Assembly (NCBI GenBank): GCA_023229175.1
Contig: JALNZV010000002.1
Coordinates: 124,001 to 188,000 of the forward strand
Reading direction: 5' to 3'
DNA from: Tissierellaceae bacterium
Lineage (GTDB): Bacteria > Bacillota > Clostridia > Tissierellales > Tissierellaceae
Length of the DNA: 64,000 nucleotides
Shown here: one piece after another, positions 26,227 to 35,252 of the stretch
Layout: every line of letters starts with the position of its first letter
How positions within the stretch are numbered: the first letter of the stretch is position 1
Position numbers and translations under genes: made by a program
Notes under the pieces: generated by a model
Told to the model about the DNA's origin: nothing
Databases searched by the model: none
Seen by the model: only the letters and a program-made list of their open reading frames with translations

Positions 26227-27564
26227 TTATCGTATGAATTTTTTTGTAGTTATTTCTATTAAAGTTTCTTTTTCGTTTAATTCCGGGTTGTCGACGACTA
26301 TCTTAAGAAGGTATTTAAGGATATCTCCTATGATTTTCCCTTGATTATAACCAATTTCTATTAAATCGTCTCCATTTACAGCCAAATGATTTGTGCAATA
26401 TGGCTCCCTATTTTCTATAATGGATTTTATATCCTTTTCTCTTTGTATTAATTCATCAATTACTGCTCCTACCTTAGAACATAGTTTATCGGCTTTTTGA
26501 AGTTCCAAAAGTGTAAAAATCTCAACTTCTCCCATTTTATTCAATAGCCTTTTGAGCCCCTTTTCTTTAAGGTCGTCATGTCTATTCATATGGTTTTCAA
26601 CTAATAAAGACACCTTACCTATGAGTTCATTGGAGGTTTTTAGCCTCTTCAATATTTTCCTTGCTGTTTCAGCCCCCAATTTATCGTGATTGTAAAAATG
26701 TCCCATACCCTCTTCGTCAACAGTCAGTGTATGGGGCTTTTCTATGTCGTGAAATAGGGCAGCCAACCTAAGATGTAGTACTGAAGGCGTATTGTCTAAA
26801 ACACAAAGGGTATGGCGATAGACGTCCTTATCGTGATATGGGCTTCTTTGGTCAAATCCAAGGGTATCTGTAATCTCTGGCATAAATACTTCCAATGCTC
26901 CTATATCCATTAGTAAATCTATTCCAATTGACGGTTTTTTCGACAGTAATATTTTGAAAAATTCCTCTTGAATTCTCTCTTCGCTGATGTTCTTCAGGAA
27001 TTTACTAAATTTCTTACAGGCTTCATAGGTCTTTGGCTCTATGACAAAGTCCAATTGTGTTGCAAATCTAATGGCCCTGATTATTCTCAGGTAGTCCTCT
27101 CCAAATCTATCCTTTGGATTTCCTACTGTCCTTATTATGTCTTTTTTTAAATCTTCTACCCCGTGGAAGTAGTCTATTAGACCTGCCTCTTTGCTATATG
27201 CCATGGAGTTAATGGTAAAATCCCTTCGGGACAAGTCGTCCTTTAATTCTTTGGAAAAAAACACCCTTTCCGGCCTTCTTCCATCTATGTATTCACCATC
27301 TTGCCTAAAGGTGGTTACTTCTGTGTTGCCTTCTCTTTGAACTACTACTACTGTGCCAAATTTTTTCCCCACCTCTATAGTTTTGAACTCTTTAAACAGT
27401 TGGGAGATTTGGTCTGGCAATGCATCTGTTGCTATGTCGTAGTCTGAGGGGCTTTTCCCTATGAGCATATCTCTGACGGAGCCTCCCACTATATATGCTT
27501 TATATCCATTTTTCTTTAATTTGTTTAAAATTAGTTCTATATGCGCTGGAATACTTAATTCCAT
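26227..27564 (-). CDS. cca: CCA tRNA nucleotidyltransferase with HD domain
   Basis: A 445-residue class II nucleotidyltransferase. It starts at the ATG at 27564 behind GGAGTG. It contains YIVGGSVRDMLIGKSPSDYD, the DxD-type active site, RRDFTINSMA, EDYLRIIRAIRFATQL, and an HD domain (LAALFHDIEKPHTL). It adds or repairs the 3' CCA of tRNAs and is needed for tRNA genes such as the tRNA-Lys at 5313 that lack CCA. It stands after the fab operon terminator. Confidence 0.95.
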   Translation of the reverse strand: MELSIPAHIELILNKLKKNGYKAYIVGGSVRDMLIGKSPSDYDIATDALPDQISQLFKEFKTIEVGKKFGTVVVVQREGNTEVTTFRQDGEYIDGRRPERVFFSKELKDDLSRRDFTINSMAYSKEAGLIDYFHGVEDLKKDIIRTVGNPKDRFGEDYLRIIRAIRFATQLDFVIEPKTYEACKKFSKFLKNISEERIQEEFFKILLSKKPSIGIDLLMDIGALEVFMPEITDTLGFDQRSPYHDKDVYRHTLCVLDNTPSVLHLRLAALFHDIEKPHTLTVDEEGMGHFYNHDKLGAETARKILKRLKTSNELIGKVSLLVENHMNRHDDLKEKGLKRLLNKMGEVEIFTLLELQKADKLCSKVGAVIDELIQREKDIKSIIENREPYCTNHLAVNGDDLIEIGYNQGKIIGDILKYLLKIVVDNPELNEKETLIEITTKKFIR

Positions 27565-27634
27565 ACTATCACTCCATTTTTTTATCTTACTTAAGTATAA
27601 CATAGTATTCCAGAGTGACAAGTTATTTTATTCA

Positions 27635-27666
27635 AAAGGACCTCGGAAAATTTTCCAAGGTCCTTT
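27635..27666 (-). terminator. Terminator of the fab operon
   Basis: A long stem (arms about 27635-27650 and 27651-27666, one internal mismatch pair) lies 4 nt after the fabF stop on the minus strand. Confidence 0.8.
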
Positions 27667-27669
27667 GTA

Positions 27670-28905
27670 TTATCTGTATTTTTTAAATAATATGGTTGCA
27701 TTATGTCCACCAAACCCTAAGGAATTGGACAAAGCATAATCTATTTCCCTCTTTACTGCCTTGTTAGGCGTATAGTTCAACTGACATTCCCCGTCGGGAA
27801 ATTCGTAATTTATTGTGGGGGGTATCATCCCCTCTTTAATTGCTAAGGCTGTGGCTATAGCCTCTATTCCACCAGCAGCACCTAATAAATGTCCTGTCAT
27901 TGATTTTGTCGAGCTTATGTTTATGTCCTTTGCATGGTCTCCAAATAACTTTTCTATAGCCAAGGACTCAAATTTGTCGTTGAAATAGGTCGACGTCCCA
28001 TGGGCATTTATATAGTCAACTTTGTCATAGTCTGCATTTCCCTCTTTCAATGCTAGCTCCATGGCCCTTGTGGCTCCCTTTGCTTCAGGATCAGGCTGAG
28101 TTATATGGAAGGCATCTGATGTAGAACCATATCCTACAATTTCTCCGTAGATATGGGCTCCCCTCGCCAATGCATGGTCAAGCTCTTCAAGTATCAGTAT
28201 ACCTGCACCCTCACCCATTATAAATCCATCTCTTTCCTTATCAAAGGGTCTTGAGGCCTTTTCTGGCTCTTCATTCCTAGTGGAAAGTGCTTTCATTGAA
28301 CAAAATCCTGCTACTGAAATAGGTGTTATAGACGCATCTGCTCCGCCCGCTACACACATTTCTATATTACCGTATTTTATCATTCTATAGGCCTCGCCTA
28401 CGGCATTGGTACTGGATGCACAAGCAGTAGTCACTGTCATGGTAGGGCCTCTGAATCCAAAAGTCATGGATACTTGTCCCGGTGCCATATTGGATATCAT
28501 CATGGGTATAAATAAAGGACTTACTCTGCTGGGACCTCTATCCCTTAATTTTGTAAATTCTGTCTCCATGGTCTCCATACCACCTATGCCAACGCCAATA
28601 ATTACCCCAACTTTGTCCAAGTTTATAGTGTCTAAATTTACCTCTCCATCCTCCAATGCTAATTTTGTACCTGCTATGGCAAATTGGGTAAATCTGTCCA
28701 TTCTTCTGGCTTCTTTTTTGTCTATATATTGAGCAGGGTCAAAATCCTTCACCTCTGCTGCTATTTTAGTGTCAAAGTCTACAGGGTCAAATCTGGTTAT
28801 TTGTCCAACTCCAGATTTCCCTGTCATTAAAGAGTCCCAGAAAACCTTTTTTCCTATGCCAATTGGGGATACGGGGCCTACTCCTGTAATTACAACTCTC
28901 TTCAT
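27670..28905 (-). CDS. fabF: Beta-ketoacyl-ACP synthase II
   Basis: A 411-residue condensing enzyme with the catalytic Cys in TTACASSTNAVGEA, His in NAHGTSTYFND and His in STKSMTGHLLGAAGG. It elongates acyl-ACP with malonyl-ACP. It is the last gene of the fab operon; no acc genes follow, unlike the longer fab-acc operons of many Clostridia. Confidence 0.98.
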   Translation of the reverse strand: MKRVVITGVGPVSPIGIGKKVFWDSLMTGKSGVGQITRFDPVDFDTKIAAEVKDFDPAQYIDKKEARRMDRFTQFAIAGTKLALEDGEVNLDTINLDKVGVIIGVGIGGMETMETEFTKLRDRGPSRVSPLFIPMMISNMAPGQVSMTFGFRGPTMTVTTACASSTNAVGEAYRMIKYGNIEMCVAGGADASITPISVAGFCSMKALSTRNEEPEKASRPFDKERDGFIMGEGAGILILEELDHALARGAHIYGEIVGYGSTSDAFHITQPDPEAKGATRAMELALKEGNADYDKVDYINAHGTSTYFNDKFESLAIEKLFGDHAKDINISSTKSMTGHLLGAAGGIEAIATALAIKEGMIPPTINYEFPDGECQLNYTPNKAVKREIDYALSNSLGFGGHNATILFKKYR

Positions 28906-28926
28906 TTATCTACCTCCACAAAGGTA

Positions 28927-29160
28927 TTATTCTAATTTTTCTTCTACGTATTTTACTATTTCTCCTATTACTAGCAGTTTTTCAGCATCTTCATCTGGAA
29001 CAGTAATCTCAAACTCGTCTTCTAGTGCCATCATTATTTCAACTGCATCTAATGAATCTGCTTCTAAATCTTTTGTCAGGGAAGTTTCTGCTGTAATACT
29101 GTCTAAATCATCTATCCCCAATTGATCTGCTATTATATCTCTTATTTTTTCAAATAACAT
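28927..29160 (-). CDS. acpP: Acyl carrier protein
   Basis: A 77-residue acidic protein with the phosphopantetheine-attachment site DLEADSLDAVEIMMALED (Ser near residue 37). It carries the growing acyl chain. It is between fabG and fabF, about 20 nt from each. Confidence 0.98.
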   Translation of the reverse strand: MLFEKIRDIIADQLGIDDLDSITAETSLTKDLEADSLDAVEIMMALEDEFEITVPDEDAEKLLVIGEIVKYVEEKLE

Positions 29161-29179
29161 TATACATTCCTCCTATTAT

Positions 29180-29923
29180 TTACATTACCATTCCGCCATC
29201 TACATTTATAATTTGCCCTGTGATATAATCGGATTTCTCGCTGGCCAAAAATACCACTAAATCCGCAATATCCTTCGGCTTTCCAAATGTACTTAGGGGA
29301 ATGGCTTTTAACATTTCTTCTTTAACATCCTCTTTTAGTACATCTGTCATATCTGTTTGTATAAATCCAGGTGCAATTCCATTTACTCTGATGCCTCTAC
29401 TAGCCAACTCTCTGGCCATGGACTTTGTAAACCCAATTACTCCCGCTTTTGATGCACTGTAATTCCCTTGACCTGCATTACCCATTATACCAACTACAGA
29501 AGCCATATTTATTATTTTCCCATACCTTTTTTTCATCATTATTCTTGATATGGCCTTGGTACAAAGGAAAGTGCCCTTTAGGTTTACATTCATTACATCA
29601 TCCCAGTCTTCTTCCTTCATCCTAATGAGTAAATTGTCTTTTGTTATTCCTGCATTGTTCACTAATATATCTATTGTTCCAAACGATTCTTCCATTGCCT
29701 TTGTCATTTGTGCAACTTCTTCTTCGATGGAGACATTGGCCTTAATTGCCAAAGCCTTCACCCCCATGTTTTCTATTTCTTTTACCACCTCCTTAGCTTT
29801 ATCTTCACCCCTTACATAGGTGAGCCCTATATTTACGCCATTTCTGGCTAATTCCAAAGCAATTTCCTTGCCTATTCCTCTTGATCCGCCTGTGATTAAG
29901 GCGACTTTATTATTTAGGTTCAC
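29180..29923 (-). CDS. fabG: 3-oxoacyl-ACP reductase
   Basis: A 247-residue SDR enzyme with the nucleotide-binding GGSRGIGKEIA, NNAGITKD, the catalytic Ser in MASVVGIMGN and YSASKAG (Tyr-x-x-x-Lys), and the C-terminal GQIINVDGGMVM. It reduces beta-ketoacyl-ACP with NADPH. It starts directly after the fabD stop. Confidence 0.97.
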   Translation of the reverse strand: MNLNNKVALITGGSRGIGKEIALELARNGVNIGLTYVRGEDKAKEVVKEIENMGVKALAIKANVSIEEEVAQMTKAMEESFGTIDILVNNAGITKDNLLIRMKEEDWDDVMNVNLKGTFLCTKAISRIMMKKRYGKIINMASVVGIMGNAGQGNYSASKAGVIGFTKSMARELASRGIRVNGIAPGFIQTDMTDVLKEDVKEEMLKAIPLSTFGKPKDIADLVVFLASEKSDYITGQIINVDGGMVM

Positions 29924-30895
29924 TTATTCACCATCCTTCATAGACTTCAGGTATTCTACTGTTTCTTTAAAGGAGTCTAAGTCGTTTACATTTAGCGCTT
30001 TTACCTTTTTCCCCATGGATTTGCCAATCTTTCTGACGAAACCCGTAAGGGATTTTCCAGGCCCTATTTCTACAAATGTATTTACACCTTTATTTATCAT
30101 AAATTCAACGGATTGCTGCCATAATACAGAACTACTGACTTGATTTACCAGCTTAGTCTTTATTTCGTCCTTTGATATAATTGGCATTCCATCTACATTG
30201 GTCACTACTTTCTTTCTGGCATCTTGAACTTGTACTGTAGATAACTCATTTTTTAACTTTTCACCAGCAGACGCCAAAAGTGATGAGTGAAATGGTGCCG
30301 ATACTGGTAGGGGTATCGCCCTTCTAGCTCCTAGCTTCATTGCTTCTTCACAGGCAGCTTGTAGTCCTGGCAATTCTCCTGTCAATACAATTTGCTCGGG
30401 GCTATTATAGTTTGCTACTTCTACAACTCCATGCTTTTTAGTTGCTTCTATGACTGAGGGGAGCATATCCTTATTTAGTCCCATAATGGCTGCCATACCG
30501 CCTACTCCTAGGGGCACAGCCTCCTGCATAAACTTCCCTCTTTCTTTTACTATTTTTAGGGCATCTTTGAATTCCATGGATTTGCTCATGACTAAGGAGC
30601 TGTACTCTCCAAGGCTTAAGCCTGCAGTATAATCACAATCAATACCCTCAGATTCCAAGGCCTTTAACATAGCTATGCTTGTGGCCAATATTGCGGGCTG
30701 GGTATTTTCTGTCTTTGTCAGTTCCTCTTCTGTACCTCCAAAGCAAATGCTTTTTAAGTCGTAGTCTAATATTTCGTTGGCTTCATCAAACACATCCTTT
30801 GACGATTGAAAGCTTTGGTAAAAATCGCTTCCCATGCCTACATATTGTGATCCCTGTCCCGGAAAGATAAAGGCTATCTTATCTTTTTTATCCAT
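29924..30895 (-). CDS. fabD: Malonyl-CoA:ACP transacylase
   Basis: A 323-residue transacylase with FIFPGQGSQYVGMG near the N-terminus, the nucleophile Ser in GLSLGEYSS, Arg in the KERGKFMQEA region and His in SAPFHSSLL. It loads malonyl onto ACP. The start at ATG 30895 overlaps the fabK stop by 8 nt; the upstream GTG at 30904 lies inside the SD (GAGGTGG). Confidence 0.97.
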   Translation of the reverse strand: MDKKDKIAFIFPGQGSQYVGMGSDFYQSFQSSKDVFDEANEILDYDLKSICFGGTEEELTKTENTQPAILATSIAMLKALESEGIDCDYTAGLSLGEYSSLVMSKSMEFKDALKIVKERGKFMQEAVPLGVGGMAAIMGLNKDMLPSVIEATKKHGVVEVANYNSPEQIVLTGELPGLQAACEEAMKLGARRAIPLPVSAPFHSSLLASAGEKLKNELSTVQVQDARKKVVTNVDGMPIISKDEIKTKLVNQVSSSVLWQQSVEFMINKGVNTFVEIGPGKSLTGFVRKIGKSMGKKVKALNVNDLDSFKETVEYLKSMKDGE

Positions 30896-31850
30896 CCATA
30901 CCACCTCTTCCCATTATGGAGTCAACAAAGTTTAGGGCTTCTGCCGCTTCTGAGGCAATCCCCTCTATTATTTCTTTGCATGACTTTATATCTTCAATCA
31001 GTCCTGCTATTTGGCCGGACATTAAAGAACCTTTCTCTATATCCCCTTCTAATACGGCTAATTTTAGTCTTCCAGAACTCAATAACTCCAATTCTTCAAA
31101 AGTAGCCCCATTTTTCTCCAATACTGTATATTCCCTAGTAAATTTATTTTTCAGGGCTCTTACTGGATATCCTGTATTTCTTCCAATGACTAGTGCATCT
31201 CTATCTTTTGACTTTACTATGGCATCTTTAAAGTTTTGATGTACGATTGATTCCTTGGAACTTACAAATCTCGTTCCCATTTGAACGCCTTCAGCTCCTA
31301 GGCTTAGGGCTGCTAAAAACCCTCTCCCATCTGCAATGCCCCCTGCAGCTATTACAGGGATTTTAACCGCATCTACTACTTGTGGAATCAATGCCATGGT
31401 AGTTAGCTCTCCTATGTGGCCTCCCGCCTCAGTGCCCTCTACAATCAGGGCATCTGCTCCTTCTCTCTCCAACCTTCTAGCTAAAGACACAGTAGGTACT
31501 ACAGGTATGATTTTTACATTGTGTTTTTTTAGCTTGTCGATGTATTTCGCCGGACTTCCCGCACCTGTAGTCACTACAGGAATTCCCTCATCACATACTA
31601 TACCTACAATATCTTCAGCATATCTAGATAACATCATTATATTTACTCCAAAGGGCTTATCTGTCAATTTCTTGGTCTCCCTTATTTCATGTCTAATGGC
31701 TTCTCCACGGGCATTTCCTGCACCTATGATGCCTAACCCACCCGCTTCTGATACTGCTGCCACCAATTCATGCGTGGCTACCCAAGCCATTCCACCTTGA
31801 AGTATGGGGTATTTAACGTTTAAAAGTTCAGTTATTCTAGTGTTTATCAT
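30888..31850 (-). CDS. fabK: Enoyl-ACP reductase II (FMN-dependent)
   Basis: A 320-residue nitronate-monooxygenase-fold flavoprotein: YPILQGGMAWVATHELVAA, GFGVNIMM-like segment PFGVNIMML, AGGIADGRGFLAAL and GVQMGTRFVSS. In the fab operon this is FabK, the triclosan-insensitive enoyl reductase of many clostridia. It overlaps fabH by 1 nt and fabD by 8 nt, so expression is coupled. Confidence 0.96.
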   Translation of the reverse strand: MINTRITELLNVKYPILQGGMAWVATHELVAAVSEAGGLGIIGAGNARGEAIRHEIRETKKLTDKPFGVNIMMLSRYAEDIVGIVCDEGIPVVTTGAGSPAKYIDKLKKHNVKIIPVVPTVSLARRLEREGADALIVEGTEAGGHIGELTTMALIPQVVDAVKIPVIAAGGIADGRGFLAALSLGAEGVQMGTRFVSSKESIVHQNFKDAIVKSKDRDALVIGRNTGYPVRALKNKFTREYTVLEKNGATFEELELLSSGRLKLAVLEGDIEKGSLMSGQIAGLIEDIKSCKEIIEGIASEAAEALNFVDSIMGRGGMDG

Positions 31851-32854
31851 TACTTACCTTCCTCCCTATTCCACTTTATTATCATGGAAGCCCAGGTAAG
31901 TCCCGCACCAAATGCTACTAATAGTACATTATCCCCTTTGTTTATCTTTTTTGCCTTAATAGCCTCGTCTAAAGCTACTGGTATTGAAGCTGACGACATA
32001 TTGCCATATTTGTTTAAGTTTATATATACTTTATCCTTTCCTAGGTTTAATCTCTTTTCCGCTGCAGCTATTATTCTGATATTTGCTTGATGCGGCACTA
32101 GGAAATCTAATTCTTCTAATTTTAAATTGGCTTTTTCTATGACGTTTATAGTAGCCTTTTCCATTACCCTGACAGCAAATTTAAACACTTCTCTACCATC
32201 CATTTTTATATAGTGTAGCTTATTTGCTATGGTATCTTCGCTGGCTGGATGCCTTGAACCTCCTCCGGGCTGGATGAGTACTTCTCCATCTTGCCCCTTA
32301 GAACCTAATTCGGAACTAAGTATACCTAGACCTTCTTCTGTTTCCTCCAATAGACAAGCACCTGCACCATCCCCAAATAGTACGCATGTATTTCTATCTT
32401 CCCAATCTGTTATTTTGGAAAGGGTTTCTGCTCCTATTACTAAAACCTTTTTATATGCTCCTGTGCTAATAAATCTTTGGCCTATATCCAGGCTATATAC
32501 GAAGCCTGAGCATCCCGCATTTATGTCAAATGCAGCGGCCTTTGTAGCTCCAAGATTTTTTTGCACTATACATGCAGTGGATGGAAAAGCGTGATCGCCT
32601 GTGACTGTTGCAACTATTATTAGGTCAATGTCTTCTGGGTTGGTCTTTCCATCTTCCAAAGCTCTCTTTGCAGCGATGGTAGCTATGTCGGATGCGGCAA
32701 TATTATCTTCTACTACTCTTCTTTCCTCTATGCCTGTTCTATCGACAATCCATTCATTTGATGTATCCACCATCTTTGACAAATCAAAGTTTGTGATGAC
32801 TTTATCAGGCACATAGCTGCCTATCCCAGAGATTCCCACATAAATCTTTTTCAT
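31850..32854 (-). CDS. fabH: Beta-ketoacyl-ACP synthase III
   Basis: A 334-residue initiating synthase with the Cys in DINAGCSGFVYSL, His in VPHQANIRII and Asn in NLNKYGNMSSAS. It condenses acetyl-CoA or branched-chain acyl-CoA with malonyl-ACP. Branched acyl-CoAs could come from the VOR system at 36-39 kb. The ATG overlaps the TGA of a preceding 15-codon reading frame, and the SD (GGAGGTGG) is inside that frame. Confidence 0.97.
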   Translation of the reverse strand: MKKIYVGISGIGSYVPDKVITNFDLSKMVDTSNEWIVDRTGIEERRVVEDNIAASDIATIAAKRALEDGKTNPEDIDLIIVATVTGDHAFPSTACIVQKNLGATKAAAFDINAGCSGFVYSLDIGQRFISTGAYKKVLVIGAETLSKITDWEDRNTCVLFGDGAGACLLEETEEGLGILSSELGSKGQDGEVLIQPGGGSRHPASEDTIANKLHYIKMDGREVFKFAVRVMEKATINVIEKANLKLEELDFLVPHQANIRIIAAAEKRLNLGKDKVYINLNKYGNMSSASIPVALDEAIKAKKINKGDNVLLVAFGAGLTWASMIIKWNREEGK

Positions 32855-32898
32855 TTTCCACCTCCAAATTTAGTTTGATTTTTATATGCCTTCCTCAT
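32851..32898 (-). CDS. Possible 15-residue leader peptide upstream of fabH
   Basis: ATG at 32898 follows AGGGGG with a 6-nt gap, an excellent SD. The frame reads MRKAYKNQTKFGGGK and stops at a TGA that overlaps the fabH ATG. Translation would therefore run directly into fabH. It could be a regulatory or coupling leader; a chance frame is not excluded because the last codons are also the fabH SD. Confidence 0.4.
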   Translation of the reverse strand: MRKAYKNQTKFGGGK

Positions 32899-33125
32899 TT
32901 ACCACCCCCTTTAAAATATTTGCAAATTTATCTACCTTATATTATATTAATACTATGATATAAATTCCAAAACATATTATACTATGAAAAGTAATAAAAA
33001 TCCAATAATTAACACAGTAAAAGCATATTCACGATATAGTTAAAACATTATGATTTAGTATATCTGAATATTGTTAAATAATCAATCTTTAAATTGTCAA
33101 TATTTTACTAAAAAGGAGAGATTTT

Positions 33126-33557
33126 ATGGGCAAAATATTAAATATCGAGGAAATTAAGGGTATTATTCCTCATAGGTATCCTTTTCTATTAGTTGATAAG
33201 GTTGAAATTCAGGAAGTTGGAGTAAAGGGCCTTGGATACAAAAACGTAACTATAAATGAACCATTCTTTCAAGGTCATTTCCCCCATTTTCCTGTGATGC
33301 CAGGGGTACTAATTGTAGAATCCATGGCTCAAGTGGGGGCTGTCATTTTATTATCCGACGAAAGATTTAAGGGGAAAACTCCATTTTTTGCGGGTATTAA
33401 CAAGGTAAGGTTTAAAAGAAAGGTTGTCCCTGGGGACACTTTAAAGATGGAAGTTGAGCTTACTAAAATAAGGGGACCTATTGGAATCGGTCAAGGGAAA
33501 GCTTATGTAGATGGTGAGCTAGCTTGTGAAGGAGAGTTTTTGTTCGCTATTGAATAG
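33126..33557 (+). CDS. fabZ: 3-hydroxyacyl-ACP dehydratase FabZ
   Basis: A 143-residue hot-dog protein with the catalytic His in GHFPHFPVMPG and Glu in VLIVESMAQVG. It removes water from 3-hydroxyacyl-ACP. It is transcribed away from the fab operon across a 230-bp AT-rich gap, with SD AAAGGAG before the ATG. Both promoters must lie in that gap; I could not identify a FapR or FabT operator there. Confidence 0.97.
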   Translation: MGKILNIEEIKGIIPHRYPFLLVDKVEIQEVGVKGLGYKNVTINEPFFQGHFPHFPVMPGVLIVESMAQVGAVILLSDERFKGKTPFFAGINKVRFKRKVVPGDTLKMEVELTKIRGPIGIGQGKAYVDGELACEGEFLFAIE

Positions 33558-33604
33558 AGGATTAAAAGCATAAGGCAGTCGCGCTCTTATGCTTTAATCC
33601 TCTA
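33555..33604. terminator. Bidirectional terminator between fabZ and the cobalamin protein gene
   Basis: Arms 33555-33574 and 33586-33604 pair with one bulge; the loop is 11 nt. The fabZ stop codon is part of the first arm. It separates fabZ from the convergent gene ending at 33621. Confidence 0.8.
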
Positions 33605-33620
33605 TTATAGTCCAAAATAT

Positions 33621-35252
33621 TTATATCCTGCTTTTCAATAAAGCTTCTATTCTTTCCTTCTCTTTTATAATCCTGCCTTTTTTCTCATCGTAGGCGTATA
33701 GGGCGCCGCTGACCATTCTAGTCTTTAACTGTCCCTTTGCAATTTTAGAGCCTTGAAGATGAGGAGCATCTAATATGCCCAATCTTACTGCCTCTGTCAA
33801 TGTTTCAGGATCAGTTAGGGGGTCCTTTGCATTTGGATTTAAATCTTCTATTGCCTTTACGATTATTTTGGCTTCTTCTACCAAAGTTTCCTTTCTATCT
33901 AATACGTTTTTGTCCTTTGCCATATTGACCGAGCCAAGGAATTCATTTTTCAGTATTCCCCTTACTATCATGGCAGATTCTATTATATCCTCTGCATTTG
34001 CAGCGTGGTGGGCTTCACAGTATCCAACTACATGGTATATATGTGGTCTAATTGCCATGGATAAATAGGCTGAGGCGGCTAATTGTCCCTTTGCTTGATA
34101 TAGATTTGTCGGGAAACTGGCCAAACCCGCCCTGGCTTGTCGGTAAACTCTAAATTCGTCGTCTACTAGGCTCTCCACCAATTCAATTTTTGCTAACATT
34201 TTCCCCAAATCCATTTCTGGCGAAATAGTAGCTGGTACGTTGAACATATATTGGGCTATATAATCTTTTACTCCCATTTTCTTTGCGTTATATGCCACTA
34301 TATATGCTGCTGCTACGCCAATGGCATCATGGGCATCCCTGAGGCTCCAGTGATGAGGATCGTTGACTTCCACGGGTATATTTCTCTTTCCATGCCATTT
34401 CATGACTTCTTGGTTCTCCTTGATGGCCTCGTACAAGGGTCTAGGTCCCCTTTTATCTAATTCACTATACCAAAATAGTGGAACTGCACACCAAGCATTG
34501 TCTATGGTGCTATTTAGTACCTCTGCGAATTGAATTATATTCTTCGTGCCGCTATAGGAGCGTAGAAGTGGATAATTCCCTCGTTGAGCAGCCTTATAAA
34601 GTTTTATAAAATCTTCTGGATTCCTTAGGGGTACTCCTCCTGCACCATTTAACCTGGTATCCATATTTTCTTGATCAAAAAAGTATTCCTGGGCATTTTG
34701 GTCAGGGGCTATGGATATGATGTCTATTACTTTTGACTCTGCCACTTTTTCTATGGCTTCTACAGTTTCTTCTATGGTACTTAAACCTAGATGGTGTCTC
34801 AAAACTGGGTAGGGATATTTTGATTCTATCCTAGACAAAATTTCCCTTGGGTATGATTCGTCTAGGTTGTAGTCTCTTCCTTTAAGGTATGCCATGACCT
34901 CGTCTATGTCTTCTGTGCCGTCAAATATCTTTTGAAAAATTCCCCATCTTGCAGCGACTTCTGCCGTAGGCTCTGTGCCTCCAAATATGAAGGATTTATC
35001 CCCCATGTTTTCTTCCTGTATTTTAGATTTTAGTTCTTCTAGGATATTATTCAGGGGCTCTGGAGTCAGCCTATATGATAGTGCTACTATATCGGGCTCC
35101 TTCTCCTTAATGATTTCCATTAGTTCATCTACGGTCTTCCCTATTCCTATAAAGTCTGTTGTAAAGCCTTCCTTCTCCGCTAAATTAAGATAGTTCATTA
35201 TGCCTGCCACATGGACACAATTACCTAATGTACCGGCAATTATTTTTTTCAC
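33621..35252 (-). CDS. Cobalamin-binding-domain protein with mutase-like C-terminal region
   Basis: A 543-residue protein. The first 130 residues look like a B12-binding Rossmann domain: GTLGNCVHVAGIMNYL keeps the HxxG part of DxHxxG (the Asp position is Cys), followed by PDIVALSYRLT and FIFGGTEPTAE. Residues 150-543 look like a catalytic barrel (APDQNAQEYFF, GGVPLRNPEDF, VEVNDPHHWSLRDAHDAIG, YCEAHHAANAEDI), but I cannot name the reaction; glutamate-mutase-type or methyltransfer chemistry is possible. It starts at a GTG that shares a base with the stop of the opine dehydrogenase gene (TAGTG), so the two are coupled and both are under the c-di-AMP riboswitch. Confidence 0.7.
   Translation of the reverse strand: MKKIIAGTLGNCVHVAGIMNYLNLAEKEGFTTDFIGIGKTVDELMEIIKEKEPDIVALSYRLTPEPLNNILEELKSKIQEENMGDKSFIFGGTEPTAEVAARWGIFQKIFDGTEDIDEVMAYLKGRDYNLDESYPREILSRIESKYPYPVLRHHLGLSTIEETVEAIEKVAESKVIDIISIAPDQNAQEYFFDQENMDTRLNGAGGVPLRNPEDFIKLYKAAQRGNYPLLRSYSGTKNIIQFAEVLNSTIDNAWCAVPLFWYSELDKRGPRPLYEAIKENQEVMKWHGKRNIPVEVNDPHHWSLRDAHDAIGVAAAYIVAYNAKKMGVKDYIAQYMFNVPATISPEMDLGKMLAKIELVESLVDDEFRVYRQARAGLASFPTNLYQAKGQLAASAYLSMAIRPHIYHVVGYCEAHHAANAEDIIESAMIVRGILKNEFLGSVNMAKDKNVLDRKETLVEEAKIIVKAIEDLNPNAKDPLTDPETLTEAVRLGILDAPHLQGSKIAKGQLKTRMVSGALYAYDEKKGRIIKEKERIEALLKSRI

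Noticed and set aside
32899..33125. FapR or FabT operator between fabH and fabZ
   Set aside because: Only half-site-like AT-rich matches; no convincing palindrome.
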